A DNA stretch of 19,354 nucleotides from Tepidimicrobium sp. GTDB lineage: Bacteria; Bacillota; Clostridia; Tissierellales; Tepidimicrobiaceae. The translations under genes and the position numbers were made by a program. Shown piece after piece: positions 7,852 to 15,563 of this stretch. The stretch lies in contig DUNJ01000052.1 of assembly GCA_012839395.1 (NCBI GenBank), positions 1 to 19,354 of the forward strand, written 5' to 3'. Each line of letters begins with the position of its first letter. The first letter of the stretch is position 1. The notes beneath the pieces are model-generated. The model was not told where the DNA came from, made no database searches, and saw nothing but the letters and a program-made list of their open reading frames with translations.

Positions 7852-9816
7852 ATGGGTAGCAGGAAGAAGGTATTGTTTTTAGGGCTAGATGCAGCTATGC
7901 CTGATCTTGTAAAGAGGTTTACAGAAGAAGGTGCTATGCCAAATACAAAAAGATTGATGGAACAAGGAATCTTTTCTAGGGTAGAGACAGTTTTTCCAAC
8001 TCTTACGGCCGCGGCCTGGACAGCTATTGTAAGTGGTGCTGGCTCGGGAAGCAACGGGGTTCCCAGTTTGATGGTAAAACATCTAGGTGATGAGCTGGAT
8101 GATTGGCACACTTCCTTTGATAGAAGGGAAGTTCTCAGTGAAACCTTATGGGAAGTTGGGAAACGAGAAGGATTAAAATCAGCTTTAATTAATTGGCCTG
8201 TCACATTTCCATTGGGAGGGCTGGATGAAGAAGATGGCGTTCAGTTGGCAGGATCATTAAATCCGCCTTTCAGATACTTCTTTATGCCCCTTTGGGATGC
8301 AGCATCTAGCTCTGTGTTTTCAAATCAAAAGCTAAGATGCAATCAAATTCCAGGACGAGCAGTACAGGTAGAGCCTAAGGAAGCAGAGGGATGGACAAAC
8401 CTACCAGAGAGTCATCGACCTATATTGGAATTTGAAATTACAGTACCTCCAACGTATATTAAGGGATACAAGATGCATGTTGCTATGTATGCCTCTACGG
8501 AAGAGGGTTACGATCGAATGTTAATCTCTGAAACGAAGGATGCAAGTGAGGCGGTTACAGATATTGCCATGGGAGATTATGGTCCTTGGATTGTAAAGAG
8601 GTTTGAAGCAAGGGATAGGACTAGAGATGGACGTTTCAGGTTCCAGATATTAGAGCTATCCAAGGATGGCAAGGATTTCAAACTCTATCAATCGGCTATT
8701 AACACAGCGGAAACCTATTCTGTACCGGCAAGATTGACAGCAGAGGTAGAAGAGGTTGCAGGAGCATACATGGAGGTAGACGATCCTTGGGCATATATGG
8801 ATGGATGGATGACTATAGATCAATATATAGAACAGCTTGAACTTCATGCAGATTGGTGGGGTAATGCTACTAGGTATGTACTTAAGAATGAAGAATGGGA
8901 CCTAGGCTTCTCCTGGGTTGGTACCATTGACCACGTCAAGCACGTTCTGTATGGAGGAACAGATCCAAAATCTAGATTGTACGACCCAGAAACAGCAGAA
9001 TGGTGCATGGATCATATTAAAACCGTTTATAAACAGGTTGATGAAAATATTGGAAAGATCTTAGAGGTTGTTGATCTTGAGGAAACTTACGTCATATTGG
9101 TTTCTGATCACGGTTTCACCCACTTAGATTGGAATCCATATGTAAAGCAACACCTAGCTAATAAGGGCCTGTTGGAATATGTTTTAGATTTAACACATGA
9201 TGATCCATCTAATTTAAGCATTAATTGGGAAAATACAAAATGTCACCCATTGGAGCCATGCCATGCTCATATATTCATAAACCTAAAAGGAAGGGATCCG
9301 CAGGGAATCGTTGAACCAGAGGATTATGAAAAAGTTCAAGAGGAAATAATCAATGCATTAATGGATATAAAGGATCCTGAGACAGGAGAAAATGCAGTAT
9401 CAGTAGCACTTAAGAAACAAGAAAGTGGTGCATTGGGAATTTTCGAAGGGCCAGGCTATGATAGGATAGGGGATGTTGTATATGCATGGAGACCAGGTTT
9501 TATGTCTCATCCATTTATATATAGATCAGCTATTAAATACAGGGATGGTTCAGAGCGTATTATAAGTAATCCTGAATTATTTGAACCGGCAGTGCTAGGG
9601 CAAAACTTTACTGGCGTACATCTGTGCTTGCCTTCTGAGCCCGATATGCATGCTCTCTTTATGATGACAGGACCAGGCACTAAGAAATATGAAAGGAAAT
9701 TCCCAGGAAGGGTTATCGATATTGCACCTACTATTTCTAAATTATTGGAAATTGATGTACCAAAGGATGCAGAAGGAGGCGTAATGTACGATGTCATCGA
9801 CAACATCGAAGAGTAA
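7852..9816 (+). CDS. Alkaline-phosphatase-superfamily hydrolase (type I phosphodiesterase/nucleotide pyrophosphatase-like)
   Basis: A 654-residue cytoplasmic protein with no signal peptide; the product starts GSRKKVLFLGLDA behind a strong AGGAGGG site. It has the two-metal site of the superfamily in order: Asp13 (GLDA), Thr52 in FPTLTAAAWTAIVSG as the probable nucleophile, Asp360 and His364 (TIDHVKH), Asp419-His420 (VSDHGF) and His590 (TGVHL). Such enzymes hydrolyse phosphate mono- or diesters, phosphonates or sulfate esters. Residues about 105-330 form a long insertion between the nucleophile half and the second metal half, rich in beta-strand-like sequence and not recognised by me, probably a substrate-selecting cap. 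It is the first gene of an operon with a dehydrogenase and a LarA homolog, so it may release a hydroxyacid from an ester or phosphonate. The exact substrate is unknown. Confidence 0.85.
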   Translation: MGSRKKVLFLGLDAAMPDLVKRFTEEGAMPNTKRLMEQGIFSRVETVFPTLTAAAWTAIVSGAGSGSNGVPSLMVKHLGDELDDWHTSFDRREVLSETLWEVGKREGLKSALINWPVTFPLGGLDEEDGVQLAGSLNPPFRYFFMPLWDAASSSVFSNQKLRCNQIPGRAVQVEPKEAEGWTNLPESHRPILEFEITVPPTYIKGYKMHVAMYASTEEGYDRMLISETKDASEAVTDIAMGDYGPWIVKRFEARDRTRDGRFRFQILELSKDGKDFKLYQSAINTAETYSVPARLTAEVEEVAGAYMEVDDPWAYMDGWMTIDQYIEQLELHADWWGNATRYVLKNEEWDLGFSWVGTIDHVKHVLYGGTDPKSRLYDPETAEWCMDHIKTVYKQVDENIGKILEVVDLEETYVILVSDHGFTHLDWNPYVKQHLANKGLLEYVLDLTHDDPSNLSINWENTKCHPLEPCHAHIFINLKGRDPQGIVEPEDYEKVQEEIINALMDIKDPETGENAVSVALKKQESGALGIFEGPGYDRIGDVVYAWRPGFMSHPFIYRSAIKYRDGSERIISNPELFEPAVLGQNFTGVHLCLPSEPDMHALFMMTGPGTKKYERKFPGRVIDIAPTISKLLEIDVPKDAEGGVMYDVIDNIEE

Positions 9817-10702
9817 AGTTGAAAAGGTAGGTATAGTTGGCGTAGGAGTAATGGGCAAGTGTATGGTGGAAAGATTAATAGGAGAAAAATTCGAAGTGTT
9901 CTGCTATGATCCTCTTCCAGCAGCCCAGGAATTTGCAAGAAACCGAGGTGCTACTGTTGTTGGTAGCCCACGGGAATTAGCACAACAGGTAAAACTGATA
10001 GTTATGTCTTTGCCTGCGCCTAAATATATATTTGATGTAATTAGTGGAGAGAATGGTTTACTTGAGGAATTAACTTCAGATCATGTAATAGTTGATACAA
10101 GTACCGTTAATCCTCAAACCTCTAAGAGGGGAGCAGAAATAGTTTCTGCAAAAGGAGCAAACTACGTGGATTCTCCTATACTAGGTAGGCCAATCGCTGT
10201 AGGAAACTGGCTAATGCCTGCTGGTGGGGATGAGGAAGCTATTGAATTTGCAAAACCTGCATTGAAGGCCTTTGCAAAAGATGTAGTACGAGTTGGAGAT
10301 CATGGTGCAGGAGATGCATTGAAACTATTAAATCAACTGATGTTTTCTGTAATCAACGGTGTAAGTGCCGAGGTTATGGCATTAACCGAGGTTGTAGGAA
10401 TTGATAAAAAGAAATTTTACGACGTTGTATCAAATAGCGATGCAGCAACTGTAAGTGGTTTATTTAAAGAGACTGCAAGGCGAATTGTTGCAGACGAATA
10501 TGACGATCCTGTGTTTACGGTGGAATTGCTATGCAAGGATGCTGGGCTTGGCATTGAAATGGCAAAGGAAGCAGGAGTAACCCCTTTAATTGCTGGATTT
10601 GTACAAATGTTAAATGAAAATGCAAAGGGGAAAGGGTTAGGGCAGCAAGATACTAGCGCTTTGACCAAGGTGTTCTCAGAGCATTTTTCTCAAATAGATT
10701 AA
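9791..10702 (+). CDS. Beta-hydroxyacid dehydrogenase (3-hydroxyisobutyrate/tartronate semialdehyde reductase family)
   Basis: A 303-residue NAD(P)-dependent dehydrogenase. The N-terminal Rossmann fold has GVGVMG at 17-22 and Asp40 after the second strand, pointing to NAD. The C-terminal helical domain has the catalytic lysine Lys178 in GDALKLLNQ, with Asn181 beside it. The substrate-binding motif, usually DAPVSGG, here reads DSPILGRP (127-134), which marks a divergent subfamily. Known relatives reduce tartronate or methylmalonate semialdehyde, succinic semialdehyde or 3-sulfolactaldehyde. Translation starts at ATG 9791, 26 bases inside the hydrolase gene with AAGGAGG upstream, so the two are translationally coupled. 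The neighbouring LarA homolog suggests its substrate or product has a hydroxyacid centre. I would not name the substrate. Confidence 0.88.
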   Translation: MSSTTSKSKVEKVGIVGVGVMGKCMVERLIGEKFEVFCYDPLPAAQEFARNRGATVVGSPRELAQQVKLIVMSLPAPKYIFDVISGENGLLEELTSDHVIVDTSTVNPQTSKRGAEIVSAKGANYVDSPILGRPIAVGNWLMPAGGDEEAIEFAKPALKAFAKDVVRVGDHGAGDALKLLNQLMFSVINGVSAEVMALTEVVGIDKKKFYDVVSNSDAATVSGLFKETARRIVADEYDDPVFTVELLCKDAGLGIEMAKEAGVTPLIAGFVQMLNENAKGKGLGQQDTSALTKVFSEHFSQID

Positions 10703-10719
10703 TATTGCAATATGCAATA
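10703..10719 (+). other. Small hairpin in the dehydrogenase-larA gap
   Basis: A 6-bp perfect stem (TATTGC with GCAATA) with a 5-nt loop sits directly after the dehydrogenase stop and is followed by an A-rich tract. It lacks a U-run, so it is not an intrinsic terminator. It may tune mRNA stability between the two genes. Confidence 0.4.
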
Positions 10720-10760
10720 AAAATATAAAAAAATATATAAAAGGAGTTGTTGATTTAATA

Positions 10761-12206
10761 ATGAGGCTAAAGTTTGAATATGGTCATGGATTCATGGAAG
10801 CAGAATTACCAGATAATACAGATGTATTTATTCCAGGAGAGACTATTCCAGATCCACCTTATATACCAGAAGATCAAATTGAGGAAAAGACTTTAGAATC
10901 TTTGCGAAATCCTATAGGAATGGATCCGATTTCAGAATCGGTACAGGAAGGATCTAAGGTAACCATCATATTCCCAGATAGAGTAAAAGGTGGAGAACAG
11001 CCAACTGCCCATAGGAAGGTAACTATCAAATTGGTTCTTCAAGAGCTGTATAGTGCTGGCGTAAGAAAAGAAGACATCTTATTAATCTGTTCTAATGGGC
11101 TTCACAGTAAAAACACGGAAAAAGAAATTCGAGGTGTTTTAGGTGAAGAAATATTTAACGAATTTTGGTATAGCGATCAAATCATCAACCACGATAGTGA
11201 GGACTATGACAATCTAGTTGACTTAGGGCTAACTAAGAGTGGAGACCATGTGATCATGAACAAACATGTATACGATAGTGACTTTGCAATTCTAATTGGT
11301 CATACTCAAGGGAACCCTTATGGTGGATATTCAGGCGGATATAAGCATAGCGCCACTGGACTTACTCATTGGAAATCAATTGCAGCGCACCACGTACCGG
11401 AGGTAATGCATAGAGACGACTTTATGCCTGTAAACGATGAATCGGTAATGCGTTGTAAATTTGATGAAATAAGCATGCATATGGAAGAGAAGATGGGTAA
11501 AAAGTTCTTCTGTTGCGATGCGGTATTAGATTCACACTCAAGGCAAATTGCAATATTTAGTGGATACGGTAAATTAATGCAACCAGAATCATGGGTTGTT
11601 GCCGATAAGAGAACCTATATACCATTTGCAGAGAAAAAGTATGATGTAGTGGTATTTGGAATGCCACAGTTTTTCCACTATGGAGACGGAATGGGAACAA
11701 ACCCAATTATGCTTATGCAGGCATTATCGGCACAAGTGATTCGACATAAGAGAGTGCTTAGCGATAGATGTGTAATCATTTGCGCTTCGGCATGTGATGG
11801 ATACTTTAATGATGCACTATGGCCATATACGAGGGAGATGTTTGAGATATTCCAAAGAGAATATATGAACACCTTACCAGATATGCATCGTTATGGCGAA
11901 TATTTTGCAACAAATGAAGAATATATTAGAAAGTATCGCTACGCAAATGCCTTCCATCCATTCCATGGATTCTCTATGATTTCTTGCGGTCACCTTGCGG
12001 AGAAACATACTGCAGCAATATACTTGGTTGGTGCAAGAGAACCAGGATTTGCAAGGGGAATGGGGCTAAAAACAAGAACAACTATTGAAGAAGCTTTAGA
12101 ACATGCTAAGAAAACCATAGTGGGCGATAATCCTAATATATTGGCATTACCACAAACATTTACAACTACCTCGGTTCACTTAATGATGAAGGATGAGACT
12201 AAGTAA
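10761..12206 (+). CDS. larA: LarA-family nickel-pincer-dependent 2-hydroxyacid racemase/epimerase
   Basis: A 481-residue homolog of lactate racemase LarA, longer than the roughly 424-residue lactobacillar enzyme. LarA binds the nickel-pincer nucleotide cofactor and inverts the carbon carrying the 2-hydroxyl. Counterparts of the known residues are visible: FPDR (71-74) for the cofactor-binding Asp/Arg region, His115 (NGLHS), His181 (GHTQGNP), Lys195 in GGYSGGYK as the cofactor-attachment lysine, and His211. The 115-181 and 195-211 spacings equal those of LarA His108-His174 and Lys184-His200. Between His181 and Lys195 there are four extra residues. The cofactor-making larB, larC and larE genes are not in the window. 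The N-terminus RLKFEYGHG fits ATG 10761, but the AGGAG site lies 14 bases away, unusually far. The substrate need not be lactate; homologs act on malate, phenyllactate and aldonates. Confidence 0.86.
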   Translation: MRLKFEYGHGFMEAELPDNTDVFIPGETIPDPPYIPEDQIEEKTLESLRNPIGMDPISESVQEGSKVTIIFPDRVKGGEQPTAHRKVTIKLVLQELYSAGVRKEDILLICSNGLHSKNTEKEIRGVLGEEIFNEFWYSDQIINHDSEDYDNLVDLGLTKSGDHVIMNKHVYDSDFAILIGHTQGNPYGGYSGGYKHSATGLTHWKSIAAHHVPEVMHRDDFMPVNDESVMRCKFDEISMHMEEKMGKKFFCCDAVLDSHSRQIAIFSGYGKLMQPESWVVADKRTYIPFAEKKYDVVVFGMPQFFHYGDGMGTNPIMLMQALSAQVIRHKRVLSDRCVIICASACDGYFNDALWPYTREMFEIFQREYMNTLPDMHRYGEYFATNEEYIRKYRYANAFHPFHGFSMISCGHLAEKHTAAIYLVGAREPGFARGMGLKTRTTIEEALEHAKKTIVGDNPNILALPQTFTTTSVHLMMKDETK

Positions 12207-12591
12207 GTATTTGACTAGTGGAAAATAGGCAAGGTCTATAAAGCTAGCGGACATATGACTAAGACTTAGAAGCAAAAAATCGAAGACCTATATTTGGTGG
12301 GGTTAATACCGTTGATGTTTGCATAAATACCGCATTAATGGCTTTAGCCTCACCCCCTAATAAAGCTCTAACAATATTAAAAAACATCAATAATACAAGC
12401 ATCCAAGGGGTCAGCTTTATTTATACTAACAGATGACTTCTTGTAAACTAGCTATAGTTTTATATTAGAAAAAATAAAGCTTTCATTTATGCAGATTGAA
12501 GGGAATGTGAGCATAATATAGGGATATAAGAAATGACCTCATATTCAATTCGATTTGCTAAAAATAAATTTATGTTTAGAATCCTTAAAAG
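12207..12591. other. Intergenic leader before the ABC operon, structured
   Basis: A 385-bp gap. A 10-bp perfect inverted repeat (AGCTTTATTT at 12413-12422 with AAATAAAGCT at 12472-12481) encloses a small AAACTA-GCTA-TAGTTT hairpin (about 12447-12462). A second stem pairs GAATGTGAG (12503-12511) with CTCATATTC (12538-12546) with one G-U pair. No strong promoter or U-tract terminator is evident, and I recognise no known riboswitch class. It may be the 5' leader of the ABC operon. Confidence 0.4.
12259..12402 (-). other. Possible small ORF or gene remnant (47 codons)
   Basis: On the minus strand an ATG at 12402 opens 47 codons ending in TAG at 12259. The product would begin with a hydrophobic MLVLLMFFNIVRALLGG stretch followed by QTSTVLTPPNIG, which looks protein-like. 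There is no ribosome binding site (GACCCCTTGG precedes the ATG) and an in-frame stop lies a few codons upstream. It is either the degraded C-terminus of a lost gene or chance. I do not recognise the family. Confidence 0.2.
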
Positions 12592-12627
12592 GTGGTTTTA
12601 AACATAATAATACAAGGAGGATATATG

Positions 12628-13791
12628 ATGAAAAGATTTGTTAGCGTTTTAATTATCTTAAGTATGAGCTTAGCGCTTATTACGGGCTGCGGTAGTTCAG
12701 AGAAAGAAACTGCAAGCGAAGGCAATTACGAGGTAGATATGGAAAAAGCAAGTGAAACTACCTTAGGGCTAGCTCCTTTTAAGGAAAGACAAAAATTACG
12801 TATAGGCTTTTTTACCGGCTCTCCATTGTCTTATCCATTTTTATTTGCAGACAAGCTAGGTTATTTTGATGAACTAAATATAGATATCGAATATGTACCA
12901 TTTACAAATGGACCTGCTATGATGGAAGCCAATAATGATTGGGATATTGGGGGCGTTGGCTTAGGTGGATTAACCAATGCTATGAAAGGTTATGATTTAA
13001 GAATAATCGATATAACGGATTATGAGGAAAATCTTGCGCTATTTGTTCGTCCAGATCATCCGCTAGCAGAAGATCCTAAGGATCCTGAAAATTGGAAGGG
13101 AACTGAGTGGATCTATCCTGCAGGAACAACAGCTCAAGCGGTACTAGTTAATGCCCTTGAAGAGGTTGGGCTAGACATGAGCGATATAGAGTCCATTAAT
13201 ATGGACGTAGCAAATGCTCTTACAGGATTTCAGGGTGGAACTGGCGATGGACTAGGGGTATGGAATGTAATAGCATTTGAAGCAGAGGATACTGGCTTTG
13301 TAAGGATTGGCGATGCAGGAACTTTAGGATTTACAGCTCCTTGTGGTACAGTTGTAAGTGAAAAGACCCTTGAAGCAAAGAGACCACTTATTGAAACGGC
13401 AATAGCAGTATTTCACTTAACTACAGAGTGGATTTACGAAAGCGACGAGAATATGGAGCAAGCAGTTGCATGGTTCCTAGAAGATGGTGAGAATGAGGGA
13501 ATCAGAATAAATCAATCTATAGCTGAAAGAGTTATGGAATGGTATAGAGGGCCAACAACTGGAGAATTTATAGAAATATTTACAAATGAAGCTCCTGATG
13601 AGGCAGGAATCTACACAAAGAGAGACTTAATCCAAGCTGAACGAGATATCCTTGTTGGCGTAGACTTCTTCATTTCCCAAGGAAATTACACAGAAGAGGA
13701 TCGTGAGAAATTCTTAGATGATGGGCTAATAGATCCATCAGTTGCAATTGGCGTAAAAGAGATGTTAGATGAATTGCAAATAGAATATTAA
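12628..13791 (+). CDS. NitT/TauT-type ABC transporter substrate-binding lipoprotein (NMT1/SsuA-like)
   Basis: Surface binding protein of an ABC importer for a small anionic compound. I place the start at ATG 12628, seven bases from AGGAGG (12615-12620); the tandem ATG at 12625 is only four bases away, and a GTG at 12592 would precede the ribosome binding site. The signal sequence ends in LITGC, so Cys21 is the lipid-anchored residue. The mature domain opens with LRIGFFTGSPLSYPFLFADKLGYFDELNIDIEYVPF, the usual two-lobed NitT/TauT beginning. It then has the acidic and Gly-rich VGLGGLTN segment and a domain-swap-like region around PAGTTAQAVLVNALEEVGL. Relatives bind nitrate, alkanesulfonates, taurine, pyrimidine or thiamine precursors and carboxylates. 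It heads the ABC operon that follows the larA operon, so a hydroxyacid, sulfonate or phosphonate ligand is plausible. Confidence 0.87.
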   Translation: MKRFVSVLIILSMSLALITGCGSSEKETASEGNYEVDMEKASETTLGLAPFKERQKLRIGFFTGSPLSYPFLFADKLGYFDELNIDIEYVPFTNGPAMMEANNDWDIGGVGLGGLTNAMKGYDLRIIDITDYEENLALFVRPDHPLAEDPKDPENWKGTEWIYPAGTTAQAVLVNALEEVGLDMSDIESINMDVANALTGFQGGTGDGLGVWNVIAFEAEDTGFVRIGDAGTLGFTAPCGTVVSEKTLEAKRPLIETAIAVFHLTTEWIYESDENMEQAVAWFLEDGENEGIRINQSIAERVMEWYRGPTTGEFIEIFTNEAPDEAGIYTKRDLIQAERDILVGVDFFISQGNYTEEDREKFLDDGLIDPSVAIGVKEMLDELQIEY

Positions 13792-13798
13792 AATTAAC

Positions 13799-13838
13799 AT
13801 TTTATATCCCCCTCCTTTAAAGCAGGGGGATATAAAAT
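13799..13838 (+). terminator. Intercistronic stem-loop after the binding-protein gene
   Basis: A perfect 15-bp inverted repeat (ATTTTATATCCCCCT at 13799-13813 with 13824-13838) has a 10-nt loop and only a weak trailing U-content. Like the dctP-dctQ hairpin, it sits between the binding protein and its permeases, and would keep the lipoprotein more abundant than the membrane complex. Confidence 0.8.
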
Positions 13839-13914
13839 CGATATATAGTAGGTTAAACAACTATTTTAAATACTAAAAACACAGAAATATCTTCTAAGAG
13901 GAGGATGAAGATTG

Positions 13915-14754
13915 ATGAGCGTTTCAGATCCAAATCATCTAAATGAAAGCGAATATGTTGAATCAGTTCGCAGAGAGAGAAAAAGATCACAATATCAAAG
14001 TGCAATTTTATCAGTTATTGGGATCTTAGGCTTCTTGATTTTATGGCAGTTATCATTAGTAACAGGGTTGGTAAATAGCAGGTTCTTATCTAGCCCAATA
14101 GAAGTAGTAAGCCTCTTTATTACTAAGCTTACTGACCCAAGGCCAGATGGTGCAGTGATTGGAGCAAATATTGTTTCAAGCTTAATTGTAGCTTTATCTG
14201 GGTTTGGTCTTGCGATAGTTATAGGTATTCCTCTAGGATTGTTAATGGGATGGTATAAGGGGATTGACAGTTTCTTAAGGCCGATCTTTGAAATTATTAG
14301 ACCAATTCCACCAGTATCTTGGATACCTTTAACAATTGTTTGGGTGGGAATAGGGCTTCAAGCAAAGGCCATGATAGTATTCTTTGCAGCCTTTGTACCC
14401 TGTTTAATCAACTCATACACCGGTATAAGGCAAACGAGGGAAGTGCTAATAAACGTAGCTAAAACTTTTGGAGCATCAGACTTTACAACATTTTTGAAGG
14501 TAGGGATACCCTATTCTATGACAATGACATTTGCAGGCGTAAAAGTTGCAATTGGTAATGCATGGGCTACATTGGTTGCAGCGGAGATGCTTGCAGCTTC
14601 AAGTGGACTTGGATATATGATTCTTATGGGTAGGCAATTTGGCCGAGTGGATCTAGTCATCTTAGGAATAGCTGTAATTGGATTAATCGGAACCTTAATC
14701 ACAATCATAATAAATGCAGTTGAAAATAAAATATTGGGGTGGAGGAAACTATGA
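13915..14754 (+). CDS. NitT/TauT-type ABC transporter permease 1
   Basis: Membrane subunit of about 279 residues with roughly six helices of the SsuC/TauC type. The EAA-loop region reads VAKTFGASDFTTFLKVGIP, retaining the conserved glycine and the I-P end that docks on an ATPase. SWIPLTIVWVGIG and ATLVAAEMLAASSGLGYMI are typical of this permease subfamily. ATG 13915 is ten bases from an AGGAGG site; a TTG at 13912 is the alternative. Its stop overlaps the next gene in an ATGA junction. The two permeases are about the same length but clearly different in sequence, so the membrane part is a heterodimer. Confidence 0.88.
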   Translation: MSVSDPNHLNESEYVESVRRERKRSQYQSAILSVIGILGFLILWQLSLVTGLVNSRFLSSPIEVVSLFITKLTDPRPDGAVIGANIVSSLIVALSGFGLAIVIGIPLGLLMGWYKGIDSFLRPIFEIIRPIPPVSWIPLTIVWVGIGLQAKAMIVFFAAFVPCLINSYTGIRQTREVLINVAKTFGASDFTTFLKVGIPYSMTMTFAGVKVAIGNAWATLVAAEMLAASSGLGYMILMGRQFGRVDLVILGIAVIGLIGTLITIIINAVENKILGWRKL

Positions 14755-15563
14755 TAAAAGATAAGATGAAAAACATGAATGAGGAGGAAAAAAGAAGATA
14801 CCGACTCGAACGACTGTATAAAATCTTGCCTGTTATTTCTATCTTTTTACTGATTTTATTATGGAGTACAGTAGCAGCTAAATCAGATTTTCCATCTCCT
14901 AAAGAAACGTGCGACCGATTGATGCTGTTGTTTGAAAACCCTATTAAAGGTAAGAATATATTTGGGCATACAGCAGAGAGTTTAATACGAATATCGATAG
15001 CATTGCTCTTTAACTGGACTTTTGGGATTGCATTTGGTATTCTAATTGGTTGGAACAAAAAAGCAAAAGCACTATTTACGCCTTTATTCAATGGTTTTAG
15101 AGCTGTTCCGCCTTTAGCGTGGATACCGTTGATTACTATTTGGTTTGGGACAGGGGAATTTTCCAAGATAATGATCGTTATCTTTGGTTCTTTAGCATCT
15201 GTAGTTGTTAATACCCAAGCCGGTATGTTAAATGTAGATCAGTTATATATAGACGTGGGAACGAGCTTCAATGCAAATGAGAGGCAGAAACTGTTTCAAA
15301 TAGCCATTCCTTCAGCGTTGGATGCTATTTTTGCAGGTATAAGAACTTCTACAAGTGCAGCTTGGATGGTTGTATTGGCGGCGGAAATGCTCGGTTCAGA
15401 ATCGGGGGTAGGTTTTTTGATTGTTAGAGGTATGGATGCTATGGATATGCCCCTTGTACTTGCAGCAATGATCGTAATAGGGTTAGTAGGTGCATTGCTT
15501 GCGATAATTACACAATACTTAGAAAGGTTGATGTGTCCATGGACAAGAGTAGAGTCAAATTAA
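14751..15563 (+). CDS. NitT/TauT-type ABC transporter permease 2
   Basis: Second membrane subunit, about 270 residues, with a charged N-terminal tail (residues 1-21) and roughly six helices. ATG 14751 lies five bases from GGAGG and overlaps the previous stop in ATGA; the in-frame GTG at 14739 would include the ribosome binding site in the gene, so I reject it. AWIPLITIWFGTGEFSKI and AAWMVVLAAEMLGSESGVGF match the permease family. In the EAA loop the usual glycine is replaced by Asn174 (VGTSFNAN), an unusual change at the ATPase contact, whereas permease 1 keeps its glycine. The 3' end overlaps the first ATPase gene by about 30 bases. Confidence 0.88.
   Translation: MIKDKMKNMNEEEKRRYRLERLYKILPVISIFLLILLWSTVAAKSDFPSPKETCDRLMLLFENPIKGKNIFGHTAESLIRISIALLFNWTFGIAFGILIGWNKKAKALFTPLFNGFRAVPPLAWIPLITIWFGTGEFSKIMIVIFGSLASVVVNTQAGMLNVDQLYIDVGTSFNANERQKLFQIAIPSALDAIFAGIRTSTSAAWMVVLAAEMLGSESGVGFLIVRGMDAMDMPLVLAAMIVIGLVGALLAIITQYLERLMCPWTRVESN

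Noticed and set aside
12592..12627. GTG 12592 as start of the NitT/TauT binding protein
   Set aside because: The AGGAGG site lies downstream of it and the extra residues precede a complete lipoprotein signal sequence starting at 12628.
14739..14750. GTG start for permease 2 upstream of ATG 14751
   Set aside because: The GTG lies at the ribosome binding site itself, while ATG 14751 has proper spacing and a classic ATGA overlap with the previous stop.
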